From Methylobacterium segetis (lineage in GTDB: Bacteria; Pseudomonadota; Alphaproteobacteria; Rhizobiales; Beijerinckiaceae): a stretch of DNA of 63,060 bases. Both the position numbers and the translations under genes were made by a program. Positions 1 to 7,807 of the stretch are shown in pieces. The stretch is from positions 1-63,060 of the forward strand of contig NZ_SMNT01000013.1 in the NCBI RefSeq assembly GCF_004348265.1. The letters run 5' to 3'. Below the pieces are notes generated by a model. The model did not search any database. It saw only the letters and a program-made list of their open reading frames with translations, and was not told where the DNA came from. Within the stretch, counting starts at the first letter, position 1, and each line of letters opens with the position of its first letter.

Positions 1-1
1 C

Positions 2-163
2 GGTGCGGCGTACCCCTACGGTGCGGCGTACCCCTACGGTGCGGCGTACCCCTACGGTGCGGCGTACCCCTACGGTGCGGCGTACCCCTACGGTGCGGCG
101 TATCCCTACGGCGCGGCGTATCCCTACGGCGCGGCGTATCCCTACGGCGCGGCCTACCCCTAC
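2..163 (+). repeat. Nine tandem 18-bp repeats encoding GAAYPY
   Basis: The unit ggtgcggcgtacccctac occurs at 18-bp steps. The first five copies are identical; copies six to nine carry synonymous changes (TAT for TAC, GGC for GGT, GCC for GCG). Unit length is a multiple of three, so copy-number change alters protein length without a frameshift. The array continues to the window edge, so more copies may lie upstream. Confidence 0.95.
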
Positions 164-607
164 GCGGCGTGGGCGGGCTGGCCGGCGGTCGCGGGCCTGT
201 GGACCGGCCTGGGCACGGGCGGCGACACGGTGACGGACGGTGGGGGCCTCAGCGGGATCGGGTCGCGCAAGGGCAAGCTGTTCTGGCGCTTCGACGCCGG
301 GATCAGCCTGCCCACCCTCGGCGCGGTGACCGCCGACACGCTGCGGGCGCAGGCGCTGGGTGCGCGGGCATCTCTGATCTCGGGGATCGCGCACCGCCCG
401 GTGCTGGCGCAGGATGTGATCCGCTCGATCCAGGGTGGGGACATCGTGCTGCGGGTCAGCGGCGACGAGGCCGGTGCGAGCCGGCCGCGCTACCGGACCT
501 GGCTGTTCGACGAGGGGAAGGGCAACCTGGTCGAGCAGGCGCGGGAGGCGGAGGAGATCCTGTTCCTCACCCATCGCACCGGCGACCCCACGCGGCACGT
601 TCCGTAA
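2..607 (+). CDS. Hypothetical protein with GAAYPY hexapeptide repeats (5' truncated)
   Basis: The reading frame is open from base 2 and ends at TAA 605-607, so only the C-terminal part is present. It begins with nine tandem copies of an 18-bp unit encoding Gly-Ala-Ala-Tyr-Pro-Tyr (2-163). A Trp/Gly-rich linker and a globular domain of about 130 residues follow (for example GKLFWRFDAGISLP and the terminal EEILFLTHRTGD). I do not recognise the domain. Tyr/Pro/Ala-rich repeats of this type often mark surface-exposed or extended linker segments, but no signal peptide can be assessed because the start is outside the window. A strong hairpin lies just after the stop codon. Confidence 0.7.
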   Translation, partial: GAAYPYGAAYPYGAAYPYGAAYPYGAAYPYGAAYPYGAAYPYGAAYPYGAAYPYAAWAGWPAVAGLWTGLGTGGDTVTDGGGLSGIGSRKGKLFWRFDAGISLPTLGAVTADTLRAQALGARASLISGIAHRPVLAQDVIRSIQGGDIVLRVSGDEAGASRPRYRTWLFDEGKGNLVEQAREAEEILFLTHRTGDPTRHVP

Positions 608-611
608 GCGA

Positions 612-648
612 AAGGCCGGGGCGGAGAGACCCCTCCCGCCCCGGCCTT
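612..648 (+). terminator. Strong GC hairpin after the repeat protein
   Basis: A perfect 13-bp stem (AAGGCCGGGGCGG at 612-624, CCGCCCCGGCCTT at 636-648) with an 11-nt loop begins 5 nt after the TAA stop. No U-tract follows, so it is terminator-like by position and stability only. Confidence 0.65.
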
Positions 649-802
649 CCCCGAAAGCCTCCGGGCACCTCGCGGGCATTCGCGCGATCGTCCCGGCACC
701 GCGCGTGCGTCGTCGAGGGCCGGGTTAATTCCCGCCTCCGTGGAACATACCAGCGGTTGTAGAGTCGCCCCACCGGTGTCCCAAACCGGAAAGGTGCCGC
801 GC

Positions 803-1717
803 ATGTTCATGAGGATCGACCGCCTCCAGGCCGAACTGCCCCAGCCGAAGAAGCCCGACCCGAACGCCGCAGCAGCCCTGCAGGAGCTCCTCGGCGGTAA
901 ATACGGCGAGATGTCCACGCTCGGGAACTACATGTTCCAGAGCTTCAACTTCCGGGACAAATCGAAGCTACGGCCGTTCTACAGCCTGGTATCGAGCATC
1001 TTCGCGGAAGAGCTCGGGCACGTGGAGCTGGTCTCGACCGGCGTCGCGATGCTCAACAACGGCACCGGTGATCAGACCGAGGATGTCGACGTCTCGAAGG
1101 CTCCCTTCGAGGAGATGAAGGACATCCGGCTTGCCGGCAGCTTCCTCAGCAACGGCGGCGGCGCCATGCCGATGAATTCCAACGCCGCGTCGTGGAACAT
1201 GGACATGGTCACGACGACGGGCAACATCATCATCGATCTGCTGCACAACTTCCACTTGGAGTGCGGCGCCCGTCTCCACAAGCTGCGCGTCTACGAGACC
1301 CTGAAGGACCCCACGGGCCGCGAGGTCTGCGGCTACCTCCTCGTGCGGGGCTCGGTGCACGCGCACGCCTATGCCTTGGCGCTCAAGAAGCTCACCGGCG
1401 TCGAGATCGAGAAGATGCTGCCCACGCCCAACATCGTCCTCGACAAGATCCCCGAGTGTCAGAAGTACCTGCAGGAAGGTTCGCACCGGCGCCTCTACCG
1501 CTTCAGCCCGAGCGACTACCAAGAGGCCGCCGGAATCTGGTCGAACGACGAGGTGGCGCTTCCCGGCGACCCGCCGGGCAATTTGGAGGTGGTGGACGGG
1601 TTGCCCGAGGGCGGCAAGATTCCCGAGCTCGACGGAAATTACGGGGCCTTCGCCCCGAACTATGCGCCGGAGGAGATCTTCGAGGTGGCGAGCAAGCTCT
1701 ATAAGAAGAGCCGCTGA
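803..1717 (+). CDS. Manganese catalase
   Basis: Non-haem catalase that disproportionates hydrogen peroxide at a dimanganese centre. The 304-residue protein starts with the family signature MFMRIDRLQAELP and carries the expected ligands at correct spacing: E36, E70 and H73 (in AEELGHVE), E153 (in FHLECGARL) and H186 (in RGSVHAHAY). The ATG at 803 is chosen because it matches the family N-terminus and has GGAAAGG 9 nt upstream; an in-frame ATG at 740 would add 21 unrelated residues. It probably acts in cytoplasmic oxidative-stress defence. It stands alone, with a DUF2934-like gene close downstream. Confidence 0.93.
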   Translation: MFMRIDRLQAELPQPKKPDPNAAAALQELLGGKYGEMSTLGNYMFQSFNFRDKSKLRPFYSLVSSIFAEELGHVELVSTGVAMLNNGTGDQTEDVDVSKAPFEEMKDIRLAGSFLSNGGGAMPMNSNAASWNMDMVTTTGNIIIDLLHNFHLECGARLHKLRVYETLKDPTGREVCGYLLVRGSVHAHAYALALKKLTGVEIEKMLPTPNIVLDKIPECQKYLQEGSHRRLYRFSPSDYQEAAGIWSNDEVALPGDPPGNLEVVDGLPEGGKIPELDGNYGAFAPNYAPEEIFEVASKLYKKSR

Positions 1718-1777
1718 TCCAGGCCGGACCCGGCGCGGCCCGTGCCGCCCGGGTCCTTTCCAGCGAGGATGGAAGCA

Positions 1778-1972
1778 TTGACGGATAAGGCCGCGATCCC
1801 GTTCGACCAGATCCGCGAGCGCGCCTACGAGATCTGGGAGCGCAACCACCGCCCGGCCGGGTTCGAGATCGAGTTCTGGCTTCTCGCCGAGCGCGAATTG
1901 CGGGCCGAGCGCGAGCGCAAGCGGGGCGGGGAAACGGGTGGCCGTTCCGGCGTGGAGGAGGCTTCGAGCTAG
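1778..1972 (+). CDS. DUF2934-like small protein
   Basis: About 64 residues, highly charged. It contains IRERAYEIWERNHRP followed by FWLLAERELRAERE, which matches the short helical DUF2934 motif (R-A-Y-x-I-W ... W-x-x-A-E-x-E-L). No function is established for the family. The TTG at 1778 is preferred because the resulting MTDKAAIPFDQ fits family N-termini and GAGG lies 9 nt upstream; an ATG at 1769 adds three residues but has its purine tract touching the start codon. It is 60 nt downstream of the catalase gene and may be co-transcribed. Confidence 0.7.
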   Translation: MTDKAAIPFDQIRERAYEIWERNHRPAGFEIEFWLLAERELRAERERKRGGETGGRSGVEEASS

Positions 1973-2014
1973 CCGGTGTCCGGGCCTGCGGAGCGGGGTG
2001 GAGAGGCTTGGGCC

Positions 2015-2287
2015 TCACTCCTTGCCGACGGACATCAGGAGGCGCTCGGTGCGCGCATCCTCGATCCGATTGACCATGCGCTTGGCCTCATGGACGTCGC
2101 GGACCGTCTTCGTGACGGTCACGCAGGACTGCACCAGCATCACGACGCCCATGGCGAGGTAGCCCTTCAGCCAGAAATCGACCGGCAGAAACAGGATGCC
2201 GAAGCCGACCATGGCGGCGGCACCGATGAAGGATGCGTAGGTGAAGCTGACCCAGGCGCTCGAGTGGCGGGGTGTCTCGTTGGTCAT
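2015..2287 (-). CDS. YiaA/YiaB family inner membrane protein
   Basis: 90 residues with two hydrophobic segments (about 11-31 and 40-58) and a charged C-terminal helix, the layout of the YiaA/YiaB two-helix inner membrane family. The ATG at 2287 has AAAGGA 8 nt upstream. It follows the pspA-like gene by 36 nt on the same strand, so the two probably form one transcript driven from the palindrome-rich region upstream of pspA. Role inferred: membrane partner in the envelope-stress response; the biochemical role is unknown. Confidence 0.85.
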   Translation of the reverse strand: MTNETPRHSSAWVSFTYASFIGAAAMVGFGILFLPVDFWLKGYLAMGVVMLVQSCVTVTKTVRDVHEAKRMVNRIEDARTERLLMSVGKE

Positions 2288-2323
2288 GGTCTTGTCCTTT
2301 TCAGTAGCGGGCGGGTTCCGTGA

Positions 2324-3010
2324 TCAGGCGGGCTCGGCGGCAAGACCCGCCGAGCGGCGAAGGCGTTCGAGGATTGCGGTTCCGGTCGGCCGGTCGTCGT
2401 CGCCGAAGCCCTCGCGCCTCAGGCGCTCGGCGATGTCGGCGCCGGGCTCGGCCTCGGCGAGCGCCGCCTCGGTGTCGGAAGCCTCGGCCTGGAGCTCCCG
2501 AAGGCGTGCGAGTGTCGCCTCGGCCTCCCGCAGCGTCGCCGTTTCCTGCGGGCGGGTACCGGCGCCGAGGCGCCGCACGGCTTCGGAAGCCGCCGCGACC
2601 CGGCGGCCGCGCTCCAGCTCCGCTTGGCGGCGGCCGGCATCGGCCACCGTCTCACGGATGCGGGCGACCTCGGCCGCGAAGGTGGCGCGGGCGGTGCGGA
2701 TCGCGTCCCGCTCCCTCTCCAGCTCCGCGATGGTCTCGGCGGCCTCCGCGGCGAGATCCTCACGACCGGCCCTGAGGGCGGCGACGGCACGAATCTCCAA
2801 ATCGCTGGCCCGCGCCTCGGCGGCTTCGGCCCGGCGCGCCTCGGCCCGATCGCCGGCGATCGCGACGGCGAGGGCTTGGCGGCTGCGTTCCAGCGAGGCC
2901 CGGGTCTCCCGGATCTGCTGGTCGAGGATGAGGAGCGCATTCTGATTGAACAGGTCCTCGGCGGCGCGGGCGGCGGCGCCGCGGGCGAGGAGACGAAGCA
3001 TCTTGAGCAT
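2324..3010 (-). CDS. PspA/IM30-family envelope stress protein
   Basis: 228 residues, almost entirely helical and rich in Ala/Glu/Arg. It opens with MLKMLRLLARGAAARAAEDL and LLILDQQIRETRASLE, typical of PspA/IM30 proteins, which form membrane-bound scaffolds that limit proton leakage under envelope stress. The start at 3010 is chosen because upstream in-frame codons encode a non-homologous Cys/Arg-rich stretch and run through the operator palindromes. First gene of a probable pspA-yiaA operon. No pspF or pspBC is nearby, so regulation probably differs from the enterobacterial sigma-54 system. Confidence 0.8.
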   Translation of the reverse strand: MLKMLRLLARGAAARAAEDLFNQNALLILDQQIRETRASLERSRQALAVAIAGDRAEARRAEAAEARASDLEIRAVAALRAGREDLAAEAAETIAELERERDAIRTARATFAAEVARIRETVADAGRRQAELERGRRVAAASEAVRRLGAGTRPQETATLREAEATLARLRELQAEASDTEAALAEAEPGADIAERLRREGFGDDDRPTGTAILERLRRSAGLAAEPA

Positions 3011-3026
3011 CGGGTACTCCGCTGAT

Positions 3027-3039
3027 TGAACGGTGTTCA
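3027..3039. promoter_or_regulatory. Inverted repeat operator TGAAC-N3-GTTCA, copy 1
   Basis: The 13-bp dyad TGAACGGTGTTCA lies 17 nt upstream of the pspA-like start codon. The same half-sites and spacing recur 35 bp further upstream, which makes a bound dimeric repressor likely. The regulator is not identifiable here. Confidence 0.6.
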
Positions 3040-3060
3040 CACCCGATGTCTCGCAGACGT

Positions 3061-3075
3061 TTGAACGTCGTTCAA
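3061..3075. promoter_or_regulatory. Inverted repeat operator TTGAACGTCGTTCAA, copy 2
   Basis: A perfect 15-bp palindrome with 7-bp arms containing the same TGAAC-N3-GTTCA core as the copy at 3027. Centre-to-centre distance is 35 bp. It lies in the intergenic region between the divergent pspA-like and SDR genes. Confidence 0.6.
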
Positions 3076-3082
3076 GTGCGTT

Positions 3083-3099
3083 TTTGCACGACGTGCAAA
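3083..3099. promoter_or_regulatory. Perfect 17-bp palindrome TTTGCACGACGTGCAAA
   Basis: 8-bp arms around a single central base, only 8 bp from the TTGAAC palindrome but with different half-sites, suggesting a second regulator. The 302-bp region 3011-3312 contains no gene that I can support; these three dyads are its main content. Confidence 0.5.
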
Positions 3100-3312
3100 G
3101 AGGTAGGTCCGCGATTGGCCGTCCGCCTCGTTCGTCCATCTTCAGGACACAGCCCATCCGCCGCAGCCCCGATCGGCAACTGTCGACGCCTCGCCGAGTT
3201 GGCATCCGCGAGTTGCATTAAAGGCGAAAAGTGCAACCCGAAGTCCCGTAGCCCGCGGCCCGCGTTCGACGCGATGGTTCGAGCAAGCGCCGCCGACCCG
3301 AGAGACGAGCCC

Positions 3313-4332
3313 ATGAACCGCATCCACAAGCCGCTCGACGAACAGGTGATCATCATCACCGGTGCTTCCAGCGGCATCGGCCTCGCCACGGCACGGATGG
3401 CGGCGGAGCGCGGGGCGCGGGTGGTGCTCGCTGCCCGTGACGGCGAGGCGCTCGCCCGGGTCCGGAGCGAGATCGAGGGGGCAGGCGGGCGCGCGATCGA
3501 CGTGGTCGCCGATGTCGGCGTCCGAGCGGATGTCCAGGCCATCGCCGACCGGGCACTGGCCGAGTTCGGCGGTTTCGACACCTGGGTGAACGTCGCGGGG
3601 CTGACGATCTACGGCTACCTCTGGGAGGTCAGCGACGAGGACAGCGCGCGGCTCCTGCAGACGAACCTCTGGGGAACGATCCACGGGTCCCTCGTCGCGG
3701 TCGAGCACCTGCGGGAGCGCGGCGGCGCCCTGATCAATCTCGGCAGCGTCGCCTCGGACCTCGCCTTCCCGCTCCAGGGGATCTACTGCGCCAGCAAGCA
3801 CGCGGTGAAGGGTTTCACCGACGCCTTGCGCATGGAACTGCTGCAGGTCGGGGCGCCCGTCTCCGTCACGCTGATCAAGCCCGGCTCGATCGACACCCCG
3901 CTGCCCCAGCGGGCCCGCAACTACACCGACCGGGAGCCGAAGCTGCCGCCTCCGGTCTACCCGCCCGAGGAGGTGGCGCACGCGATCCTTCACGCGGCCG
4001 TGCACCCGCAGCGGGACATATTCGTGGGCGGCGGCGGCAAGATCCTCGCGGGCCTGAAGGAATTCGCACCCGGCGCCTACGATCTCCTGGCGCCCGCCGT
4101 CACGAGCCTGCAGAAGCGGAACGAGGCGCCGCGCAACCCGGAGGGCGCGCTCCACCGGCCGAGCGGCGACGGGCAGGCGCATGGGAGCCATCCGGGCTAC
4201 GTGATGCGCTCCAGCGCCTACACGCGGGCGAGCCTGAACCCGCTGGCCACCGCCGGGATGGTGGCCGCGGGCGTCGCGATGACCGCGGCCCTGATGCTGA
4301 CGGGCGGCTCGCGCGGCGGGCGCCGGCCGTAG
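3313..4332 (+). CDS. SDR-family oxidoreductase with C-terminal membrane anchor
   Basis: 339 residues. The N-terminal Rossmann fold has the NAD(P)-binding TGASSGIG motif, N-V-A-G, and the catalytic Ser/Tyr/Lys set (S in INLGSVAS, YCASKHAVKG), so it is a classical short-chain dehydrogenase/reductase. A Pro/Gly-rich linker and a single hydrophobic segment near the C-terminus (MVAAGVAMTAALML) extend beyond the usual 250-residue domain and may tether it to the membrane. Substrate unknown. The ATG at 3313 begins MNRIHKPLDEQ just ahead of the first beta strand; upstream codons are Arg/Cys-rich and unlike the family. Confidence 0.85.
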   Translation: MNRIHKPLDEQVIIITGASSGIGLATARMAAERGARVVLAARDGEALARVRSEIEGAGGRAIDVVADVGVRADVQAIADRALAEFGGFDTWVNVAGLTIYGYLWEVSDEDSARLLQTNLWGTIHGSLVAVEHLRERGGALINLGSVASDLAFPLQGIYCASKHAVKGFTDALRMELLQVGAPVSVTLIKPGSIDTPLPQRARNYTDREPKLPPPVYPPEEVAHAILHAAVHPQRDIFVGGGGKILAGLKEFAPGAYDLLAPAVTSLQKRNEAPRNPEGALHRPSGDGQAHGSHPGYVMRSSAYTRASLNPLATAGMVAAGVAMTAALMLTGGSRGGRRP

Positions 4333-4417
4333 ACGCCCGCACCCCCGGGCCGCATGTCCGACCGCGCCGACCCGTGATATGCCGGCCGCCGGGCTCGAGC
4401 TTGGCAGTCGGTGGGAC

Positions 4418-5587
4418 ATGGGGGACCGGGGATCAGGATGGGCGCTGGGCCGGGCGGCCTGCGCGCTGAGTCTCACCCTCGCCATGTCGCTCGCGGCTTT
4501 GGCGGCCCGCGCGGAGGCATTCGATCCGCGCATCCTGCCGGCCAAGCCTCGCTACGTGCGCAACGCCGCCTGCCGGCCCGTCACGATCGCCATGCCGCCG
4601 GCGACCCACCGCCTGCCCGGCAGCAACCGGATCTCGCCGCGCCCGGCCGACATTCCGGTCGGCCAGGGCGACAGCGCCATCTGCTTCGCCTACGCCACCG
4701 CCGACATGATCTCCCAGCGCGTCGGTGTGGCCGTCTCCCCCCTCGACGTCGCCGCGAAGTTCTACTTCGCCGATCCGGCTCGCCTGTCGGAGATCGGCGA
4801 CACCCGGATTCGGGACCACCTGCGAGCCCATCCGGCGTATCTCGCCGACATCGCCTGGAGCCGCAACGCCGCCGATATCAGCCACGACGGCAACCCGCAG
4901 CTGCAACCCTATTTCGACAAGCTGGAGGGCGGCGAAGAGGACGCGGCGGCGCTTCTCTACAATCTCGGCGGCCTCTGCGAGGAGCGGGACCTGCCCTCGC
5001 ACGAGGGCTACGCGCACTTCACGCCCTATTTCGCGGCGCTCCGCTACAGCGCCCCGGTGCGGGCGCCGAACATGAGCTTCCGCAGCGTCGGCTCTACCGT
5101 CGACAAGCTGCGCAGCCGCCGCGCCGATGCGGTCAACGCCGCGTGGCTCGCGCAGGCCGAGGCGCTCTGCCGGCGCCGGCCGCCGCCGGTGCCGCTGCTG
5201 CCGGTCTCCTTCCGGATCGCCGCCAACCAGCTCGCGTTCATGGAGATGCTGGAGGAGGGCCGGGCGCCGGCCCCGGCAACCGTCACGCGCATGCTGGCCA
5301 TGGTCGATTACGCCCTCGACCATGGCCGCGCGCCCACCGTCGGCTACAGCTGGTACGTGCTGGAAGAGCGCGATCCCAAGGACCCGGACGTCGCCGCCGA
5401 CCATTCGAGCGCGATCGTCGCCCGCCGGCGTGAGGCGGGCGCCTGCCAGTACCTCGTCCAGGACAACACCGGCGAATATTGCGCCCGCATGCGCGCGGGC
5501 ATCCGCGAGCGCTGCGATAACGGGCGCGTCTGGCTCACCGAGGACGAGCTGAAGCGGACGCTCTACAGCGTGATCTATCTGCGCTGA
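4418..5587 (+). CDS. Secreted papain-like cysteine peptidase homologue
   Basis: About 389 residues. A signal peptide is visible (LTLAMSLAALAARAEA), so the product is exported. The papain layout is suggested by GQGDSAICFAYATADMI (Gln, then the putative nucleophile Cys), DHSSAIVARR (His) and YLVQDNTGEYC (Asn), in the order Cys-His-Asn seen in C1 peptidases. Family assignment rests on these motifs only, so enzyme activity is inferred. ATG 4418 is preferred for a compact signal peptide and GTGGGA just upstream; ATG 4379 would add 13 residues. It is convergent with the phosphate transporter gene. Confidence 0.6.
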   Translation: MGDRGSGWALGRAACALSLTLAMSLAALAARAEAFDPRILPAKPRYVRNAACRPVTIAMPPATHRLPGSNRISPRPADIPVGQGDSAICFAYATADMISQRVGVAVSPLDVAAKFYFADPARLSEIGDTRIRDHLRAHPAYLADIAWSRNAADISHDGNPQLQPYFDKLEGGEEDAAALLYNLGGLCEERDLPSHEGYAHFTPYFAALRYSAPVRAPNMSFRSVGSTVDKLRSRRADAVNAAWLAQAEALCRRRPPPVPLLPVSFRIAANQLAFMEMLEEGRAPAPATVTRMLAMVDYALDHGRAPTVGYSWYVLEERDPKDPDVAADHSSAIVARRREAGACQYLVQDNTGEYCARMRAGIRERCDNGRVWLTEDELKRTLYSVIYLR

Positions 5588-5591
5588 GGCG

Positions 5592-5650
5592 GGGCGTCCG
5601 CGCGCTGCGCGCGCGCCTTAATCCCGGTCGCTCCTTCGGGACGGACGCCC
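5592..5650. terminator. Candidate bidirectional terminator between convergent genes
   Basis: Arms GGGCGTCCG (5592-5600) and CGGACGCCC (5642-5650) enclose a GC-rich core that itself contains CCCG/CGGG. It sits between the stop codons of the papain-like gene and the PiT transporter gene. No U-tract is present on either side. Confidence 0.4.
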
Positions 5651-5706
5651 GCGCGCAGCCACGGTTGGACGGCTCCGAGAGGGCTGAGGCGGGGTCCGAT
5701 GCGAGC

Positions 5707-6714
5707 TCAGGCCACGAGCCCGACGAGCCAGTGGCAGGCTGCGGCGATGAGGGCGGCGGCGGGCAGCGTCACCACCCAGGCCACGACGATGTTGCCGGCC
5801 ACCCCCCAGCGCACCGCCGACGTGCGCCGCGCCGCTCCGACGCCGACGATCGCGCCCGTGATCGTGTGCGTCGTCGAGACCGGCACGCCGAGCCAGGTCG
5901 CCGTGAACAGGGTGATGGCGCCCCCGGTCTCCGCGCAGAATCCCTGCATCGGGTTCAGGCGGGTGATCTTCGAGCCCATCGTGTGGACGATCCGCCAGCC
6001 GCCGAAGAGCGTGCCGAGCGCCATCGCCGCCTGGCAGGAGATCACGACCCAGAGGGGGACGTGGAACTCGCCCCCGAGATGGCCCTGCGAGTAGAGCAGC
6101 ACGGCGATGATGCCCATCGTCTTCTGGGCGTCGTTTCCGCCGTGCCCCAGCGAGTAGAGGGAGGCCGAGACGAATTGCAGGGTGCGGAAGGTGTTGTCGA
6201 CGGCGAAGGGCGTCGCCCGCACGAAGATCCACGAGACGATCAGCACGAGGATGAGCGCGAGCAGCAGCCCGAAGAGCGGCGAGAGCACGATCGCGGCCGC
6301 CGTCTTGGTCAGGCCGCCCCAGATCACGGCGTCGAATCCGCCCTTCGCCACGCCCGCCCCGACGAGCCCGCCGATCAGGGCGTGCGAACTGCTGGAGGGG
6401 ATGCCGAGGATCCAGGTGGCGACGTTCCAGGCGATGGCACCGACGAGGGCGCTGAAGATCACGCGCGCGTCGATGATGCCCGCATCGACGATGCCGGTGC
6501 CCAGCGTTTGGGCGACGTGCAGGCCGAAGAACAGGAACGCGATGAAGTTGAAGAACGCGGCCCAGAACACCGCGTATTGCGGCCGCAGGACCCGCGTCGA
6601 GACGATCGTCGCGATCGAGTTCGCGGCGTCGTGCAGGCCGTTGAGGAAATCGAACAGCAGCGCGACGCCGATCAGGCCCACGAGCAGGGGGAAGGCGAGG
6701 GCAGCGTCTGTCAT
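5707..6714 (-). CDS. PiT-family inorganic phosphate transporter
   Basis: 335 residues, about ten hydrophobic segments. It has the PiT signature regions near each end: FDFLNGLHDAANSIAT in the N-terminal half and YSLGHGGNDAQKTMG in the C-terminal half, plus ILGIPSSSSHALIGG and GVPVSTTHTITGAIVG. These proteins move phosphate (usually as metal phosphate) across the inner membrane with protons or sodium. It lies 8 nt after the DUF47 gene on the same strand, the common DUF47-Pit pairing, so the two are almost certainly an operon. Confidence 0.95.
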   Translation of the reverse strand: MTDAALAFPLLVGLIGVALLFDFLNGLHDAANSIATIVSTRVLRPQYAVFWAAFFNFIAFLFFGLHVAQTLGTGIVDAGIIDARVIFSALVGAIAWNVATWILGIPSSSSHALIGGLVGAGVAKGGFDAVIWGGLTKTAAAIVLSPLFGLLLALILVLIVSWIFVRATPFAVDNTFRTLQFVSASLYSLGHGGNDAQKTMGIIAVLLYSQGHLGGEFHVPLWVVISCQAAMALGTLFGGWRIVHTMGSKITRLNPMQGFCAETGGAITLFTATWLGVPVSTTHTITGAIVGVGAARRTSAVRWGVAGNIVVAWVVTLPAAALIAAACHWLVGLVA

Positions 6715-6722
6715 GGCTTGCC

Positions 6723-7367
6723 CTACACGTTCTCGATCACGATGCCGCTGATCTCGTTGGCGACGTCCTCGAAGCGATCGACCACTTTCTCCAAGTGCTC
6801 GTAGATCTCGCTACCGATCAGGTAGGCCATCGGGTTCGACTGCCCGTGCTCGCGAAACAGCGCCTTCAGCCCCTGCTCGTGCAACTCGTCCGAGCGGCCC
6901 TCCACCCGGGTGATCTGCTCGGTGAGGGCGCTCAGCCGCGTCGCGTGCGTGCCGACGCCCTTGAGGAGCGGAATCGCCTCGGCGGTCAGGTTGGCGGCCT
7001 CGACGATCGTGCCGCCCATCTCCTGCATCAGCGGGTCGAAGCTGCGCATCTCGAAGAGCGTGATGGTCTTCACCGTCTTGTGCATCTGGTCGATGGCGTC
7101 GTCCATGGACTGGATCAGGTCCTTGATGTCGCCGCGGTCGAAGGGCGTGATGAAGCTGCGCCGCACGGCGAGCAGCACCTCCCGCGTGATCTCGTCCGCC
7201 TCGTTCTCCCGCTCGCTGATGACGCGGCACCAGCGCGGCACCGCCTCGCCGCCCTTCAGCGCCTCCTGCAGCGCCGCCGCGCCGGCCACCAGCGTCTCGG
7301 AATGTTTGGCGAACAGGTCGAAGAACCGGTCTTCCCGGGGCATCAAGGCCCGAAACCACCCCAGCAT
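6723..7367 (-). CDS. DUF47 (PhoU-like) phosphate transport regulator
   Basis: 214 residues, all-helical PhoU-like fold. It has the metal-binding E-x-x-A-D type motifs seen in ISERENEADEITREV and QSMDDAIDQMHK and ends with RFEDVANEISGIVIENV, characteristic of DUF47 proteins that modulate PiT transporters. The ATG at 7367 gives MLGWFRALMPREDRFF, the usual start of the family, with GGAGGG upstream. First gene of the operon with the transporter. Confidence 0.93.
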   Translation of the reverse strand: MLGWFRALMPREDRFFDLFAKHSETLVAGAAALQEALKGGEAVPRWCRVISERENEADEITREVLLAVRRSFITPFDRGDIKDLIQSMDDAIDQMHKTVKTITLFEMRSFDPLMQEMGGTIVEAANLTAEAIPLLKGVGTHATRLSALTEQITRVEGRSDELHEQGLKALFREHGQSNPMAYLIGSEIYEHLEKVVDRFEDVANEISGIVIENV

Positions 7368-7461
7368 CCAGGCCCTCCGAAACGCGATACGATCTCGCCC
7401 GAGATCTCTTCCCCGACCGTGTTGTTGTTCCACATCCCGCGGCGTGGCAAGACGGTTCCCG

Positions 7462-7701
7462 ATGGCGAACGACAAGCACAAACGCTACACCGCCTATCTC
7501 GTTGCCGTGACGCCCGTCTCAGAGAGCGACAGCCAGCCGGCCGACGCGGTCTACGCGGCCGTCCTGCAGAGTCCGGGCGAGGCGCTGGCGGCGGTCCGGG
7601 CCCTGCTGGAGGGGGAAGGGCGCATCGCCGTCGTCGGCAGCCTGTCCCCTCGGACGACGAAGGCCATCAATCTCCGCCCCGGCGAGGTCCGCGCGATCTG
7701 A
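7462..7701 (+). CDS. Small hypothetical protein
   Basis: 79 residues starting MANDKHKRYTAYLVAVTP, with a predicted mixed alpha/beta pattern (AVYAAVLQSPGEALAAVRAL, then RIAVVGSLSPRTTKAI). No family recognised and no signal peptide or membrane segment. It is divergent from the DUF47-pit operon, separated by 94 bp that must hold both promoters. The Shine-Dalgarno is weak (GACGG), so the call rests on coding composition and start context. Confidence 0.55.
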   Translation: MANDKHKRYTAYLVAVTPVSESDSQPADAVYAAVLQSPGEALAAVRALLEGEGRIAVVGSLSPRTTKAINLRPGEVRAI

Positions 7702-7807
7702 GGAGGGGCCGGGTGAAGGGGGCGATGACGCGGCATCGGGCGGGGCAGCCCCCGGGTGTTCCGCGCAGGTGTGGGCCGGCGCGGGACCGCGGATGGGGGG
7801 CGCTCGG

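Noticed and set aside
3..233. Plus-strand frame reading the 18-bp repeats as Arg-Arg-Thr-Pro-Thr-Val units
   Set aside because: The GAAYPY frame continues into a plausible globular domain and ends just before a terminator hairpin; the Arg/Thr frame does not.
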